This document shows, one piece after another, positions 1 through 64,000 of a stretch of 64,000 bases of DNA. Both the position numbers and the translations under genes were made by a program. Origin of the DNA: Sinotaia quadrata (lineage: Eukaryota > Mollusca > Gastropoda > Architaenioglossa > Viviparidae); NCBI GenBank assembly GCA_028829895.1, contig CM054181.1:29961857-30025856 (forward strand), read 5' to 3'. A model generated the notes under the pieces. The model had not been told where the DNA came from and did no database searches. It was given only the letters and a program-made list of their open reading frames with translations. The stretch's first letter is position 1; the number at the start of each line of letters is the position of its first letter.

Positions 1-295
1 CGAAGCAGGAATTGTAGGGAAGTGTTGTGTGACTTTCATAATTAAGATAAAGCTAGATAAAATGTCACCACTCCCTTAGCGAAGGCGCCAAAGCGAAAAC
101 TACAACTCTACGATATTACTGGATGTAGTTTTAATTTCAGCATTATGTATCTGTATAATAAGCACTAAATATTGGGTGTAGTTTTGATCTCAGTATTATG
201 ATCTGTTTAATAATTACTAAATACTTACCAGATAAATGTAACAATAACAATCTGGAAACTTTTTTTGCTGTTGTAACGTATTCTTGTAATCGAAT
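1..295. other. AT-rich intronic or flanking sequence, nothing recognised
   Basis: No ORF with family resemblance, no tandem array and no RNA gene is visible. It is probably intron of the dynein gene, because exon 1 of the window begins in the middle of the protein. Confidence 0.5.
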
Positions 296-1290
296 AATGC
301 TGTGATCACGTACTCTAGTGATCAAGAAAAGCTGTGGTAACGTACTCCTGTGACCACAGAATGCTGTTGTAACGTACTCATATGATCAAAGAATGCTATG
401 GTAACGCACCCATTTGATCAAAGACTTGTGTGATGTAAGAATTCTTTGGTAACATACTCCTGTCATCAGAGAATCCTGTGGCAACACTCTCCTGTGATCA
501 AAGACTGCTACTGTAACATTCCTCTGTAATCAAAGAATCCTGAGATAATTTATACTGCTATCATCAAATACATCCTTTGGTAATGTACTCATGTGATCAA
601 AAACTGCCACGACGACATGATGATGTGATGAACGAATCCTGTGGTAACGTACTCATATCATTAAAGAATGCTGTGGTAACGTACCCCTATGATCAAAGAA
701 TGCTGTTTAATGTTCTCATGTGACCAAAGACTGCTGTGGTAACGTACTATTGTGATAAAAATATTCATGTGGAAACGTTCCATTGTAATCAAAGAATTTA
801 GTGGTAACGTACACATGTGATCAAAGAATGCTGTGATAGCATATTATTGTGATCAAAGGATGCTGTGATAGCATACTTCTCTGGTCAAAGAATGTTGTGG
901 TAACGTAATCCTCTGGTCAAAGAATGCCGTTATAACATACTCAAGTGATCAAAGAATGCTGTGGTTAAATACCATTACGGCAAAATAGTGTTGTTTTCAG
1001 AGAATCCTGTGGTAACGTGCTATTGTGATAAAAAAACTGCTGTGGTAACATACTAGTGTGATCAAAGACTGCTGTGGTAATGTACTATTGTGATCAAAGA
1101 CTGCCGGTTGTGATGTATTATTATGATTGAAGACAGCTTGTGGTAACGTATTAATGTGATCAAAGACTGCTGTGGTAACGTATTATTGTGATCGAAGACA
1201 GCCTATGATAACGTACTATTGTTATCAAAGACTGCTGTGCTAACGTATTATTGTGATCAAAGAATGCTGTGCTAAGAACTCCTTGCCTGA
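296..1290. repeat. Minisatellite array, ~34-bp imperfect unit, about 27 copies
   Basis: The unit is built from TGTGGTAACGTACT plus a TGTGATCAAAGAATGC half. Copies are diverged (AACGTAC/AACATAC, GATCAAAGA/GATAAAAA), so the array is old. It contains no coding frame and no obvious relation to the nearest exon. Confidence 0.9.
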
Positions 1291-1330
1291 CTATATTTTT
1301 CTTTATTCTACAAATAACACTTTTTTTTAG

Positions 1331-1366
1331 AGACGGTTAGAGATCCTGGAGTACTTTAAGCTTAAC
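1331..1366 (+). CDS. Weak candidate exon upstream of exon 1
   Basis: A good acceptor (eight T then AG) ends at 1330. It is followed by an open frame reading RRLEILEYFKLN up to a weak possible donor AAC|GTGCAC. The helix-like stretch would join in phase to exon 1 at 2300. I cannot align it to a dynein stem from memory, and the open frame runs on to 1582 with no known domain. It could equally be chance. Confidence 0.2.
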
Positions 1367-1582
1367 GTGCACTGGTTTAATAATCTTGCCTTGCATGAGC
1401 AAATTTGCTATGGAAAGTACAACCGATTTCAAAAAGTGTGTTCATACTGTGGTCTTAACTGCTGGGAATTTGAACTAATCCCTGTTAGTGATCATACGGT
1501 ATTGACAGACGGACAACTGTATACAGCTGTTTCACACGTTATAAGCGGAGCTACTTACAGACTGAACAAAGACTTAATTTAA

Positions 1583-2299
1583 GTGAATATAATGAGTATA
1601 TATATAATGAATACACTTGCCCTAAACTATCCCATATAATCCTTAAGTTAACCTGACTTCTTGTATCCTTTCTTGTACATGGCATAGTGCCTATGACTGA
1701 GATAAGTACTAAATTTCCACAAGACGTTATAAATAAGTACATGTATAACCACAAGCTAGCAGAGTAGAAAATTACAATACATTTGATAAGTCTATTAGTA
1801 TTCTAATTAACAGCAAGACTCACAGTAGCTTACTTGGAAGAGCTCAGTAGAAAGTGTGTGTGTGAGGTAACTTAATCATGATCTCTAAGGCAAACTACTG
1901 GTGTCAGCAAAACCACTTATGATATGTTAATTTTAACTGGTGAAGAACGCAAGCAAACCAACAGAACAGAGAAATAAGACAGACTAACAACTAAATACAT
2001 TTATTAAATAGGTCTGTACCTTTAATGGCTTATTCATTATTTTATATATCCTGGGCCTTTGCGAGTGGGTGTTCAGTGTTCGTGGCACCACACATTCTAA
2101 AAACACATCAGCTGTATACTACTACTCTACAACCACTACTACTGTTCGCTGTATCGACTAATGCTTTTACTAGTAGTACTATTAATACTAACGCTGCTAC
2201 CATAGCGCAACTGATATTCTTCTGCTACTACGACTTGCATGCTGTAATCTTGTGGCAAGTACACTGTAGAATTAGTTCCCCTTTACGTCCATTTTGCAG
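1583..2299. other. Intron sequence without recognised features
   Basis: AT-rich. The open frame at 2025-2309 overlaps the acceptor of exon 1 and has no family resemblance. The acceptor TTTTGCAG ends at 2299. Confidence 0.6.
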
Positions 2300-61642
<59,343 letters not shown>

Positions 61643-61667
61643 GTAAGTCTCGCGCTTGTCTTCTGTT

Positions 61668-61878
61668 TGTTCTTTATTTTGTTTTTGCTTTTACCTTCTC
61701 AGGCATTTAGACCCATACTTTCACCAGTGGTCACACCAAAGTTGTTTTTGCTTTTACCTTCTCAGGCATTTAGACCCATACTTTCACCAGTGGTCACACC
61801 AAAGTTGTTTTTGCTTTTACCTTCTCAGGCATTTAGACCCATACTTTCACCAGTGGTCACACCAAAGTTGTTTTTTTT
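61668..61878. repeat. 60-bp tandem repeat, 3.3 copies
   Basis: Unit TTGTTTTTGCTTTTACCTTC, TCAGGCATTTAGACCCATAC, TTTCACCAGTGGTCACACCA. The TTTTGCTTTTACCTTCTCAG stretch is a strong 3' splice-like signal in each unit. Nearly identical copies, hence recent. Confidence 0.96.
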
Positions 61879-61949
61879 TCTTCTTCAATTTTGGAACCTA
61901 CCACTACTTTGCTTACTCTTAGAGTTTGAAGGTTTAAGTAAATGTTATA

Positions 61950-62011
61950 ATATGTGATTTTGCGTTTGTTACAGTTCAAAATTTGAGTATTTCAAGAGAA
62001 ACCGTGTAATG
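61950..62011. repeat. Acceptor-derived array for the next exon, left part
   Basis: GCGTTTGTTACAG|TTCAAAATTTGAGTATTTCA matches the units at 63700-64000. The array is split by the element at 62012-63694. Confidence 0.8.
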
Positions 62012-63694
<1,683 letters not shown>

Positions 63695-63699
63695 TTATG

Positions 63700-64000
63700 T
63701 ATTTGTGATTTTGCAATTGTAACAGGACAGAATGTGATGTGAGTGTTTTAAGGACAAATTGGTTATTGTATATATAATTTTGCGTTTGTTACAGGTCAGA
63801 ATTTGAGTGTTTTCAAGACAAATTGTATAATGTATTTGTGATTTTACGTTTGTATGAAGGTCAGAATTAGAGTATTTTCAAGACAAACTGTTTAATGTAT
63901 TTGTAACAGGTCAGAGTTTGAGTATTTTCAAGACAAACTGTTTAAAGTATTTGTAACAGGTCAGAATTTGAGTATTTTCAAGACAAACTGTTTAATGTAT
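63700..64000. repeat. Acceptor-derived array for the exon beyond the window
   Basis: Units read TTTGTAACAG|GTCAGAGTTTGAGTATTTTCAAG and then CAAACTGTTTAATG. Joined to exon 35 (GT|G) the unit would read VSEFEYFQ, matching the family segment AxYExFQ after the AAA4 P-loop. After the Gln codon all in-window copies leave the protein, so they are decoys and the true exon should follow soon after 64000. About 6 copies at ~45-75 bp. Confidence 0.8.

Noticed and set aside
1367..1582. 71-codon frame with several Cys and Trp residues
   Set aside because: I looked for a zinc-binding or dynein resemblance and found none; only its upstream start is kept as a weak exon candidate.

Overview
This is a metazoan genomic window of low coding density. 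It carries the central part of one large gene on the + strand: an axonemal dynein heavy chain. I place 35 exons between 2300 and 61642, about 5.1 kb and roughly 1,715 codons. Every junction keeps frame, and every exon aligns by eye to remembered DNAH3/DNAH7/DNAH12-group heavy chains, closest to DNAH3. The first exons encode the N-terminal stem/linker (DHC_N2). AAA1 follows, with Walker A GPAGTGKT and Walker B CFDEFN. AAA2 has GPTVSGKT and the FDGPVDAVW motif, AAA3 has GPTGTGKT and FIDDLNMP, and the start of AAA4 has GMGGSGRQS. The N-terminal tail lies upstream of the window. The rest of AAA4, the stalk, AAA5-6 and the C-terminus lie downstream.

Long AT-rich introns, very many minisatellites, (CA)n, (ATCT)n and (TTTC)n tracts and the type of non-LTR reverse transcriptase suggest an invertebrate, most likely a lophotrochozoan such as a mollusc. 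This is inference; nothing in the window names a species.

Layout. 1-2299: 5' flanking intron with a 34-bp repeat array. 2300-25751: stem and linker exons 1-11 and exon 12 leading into AAA1, with a 1.93-kb putative solo LTR at 11259-13192. 26944-36784: AAA1 and its large lid. 38644-46455: AAA2. 46456-50834: a long intron with a decayed antisense non-LTR retrotransposon and (TCTA)n tails. 50835-59781: an acidic linker and AAA3. 61446-61642: the start of AAA4. 61643-64000: an intron split by a second putative LTR insertion.

The most unusual signal concerns the splice sites. At about twelve of them, and apparently at the acceptor of the next exon beyond the window, the intronic tandem repeat next to the exon is made of copies of the exon-intron boundary itself: exon edge plus splice signal. 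The intron thus holds series of near-duplicate donors or acceptors. The clearest case is at AAA2, where a 45-bp unit (15 codons, open reading frame kept) repeats the Walker A codons plus a strong GTAAGT donor. Five extra consecutive donors could add 15-75 residues, each step adding another Walker A copy. I could not run alignments or look at transcripts, so use of these decoy sites is untested.
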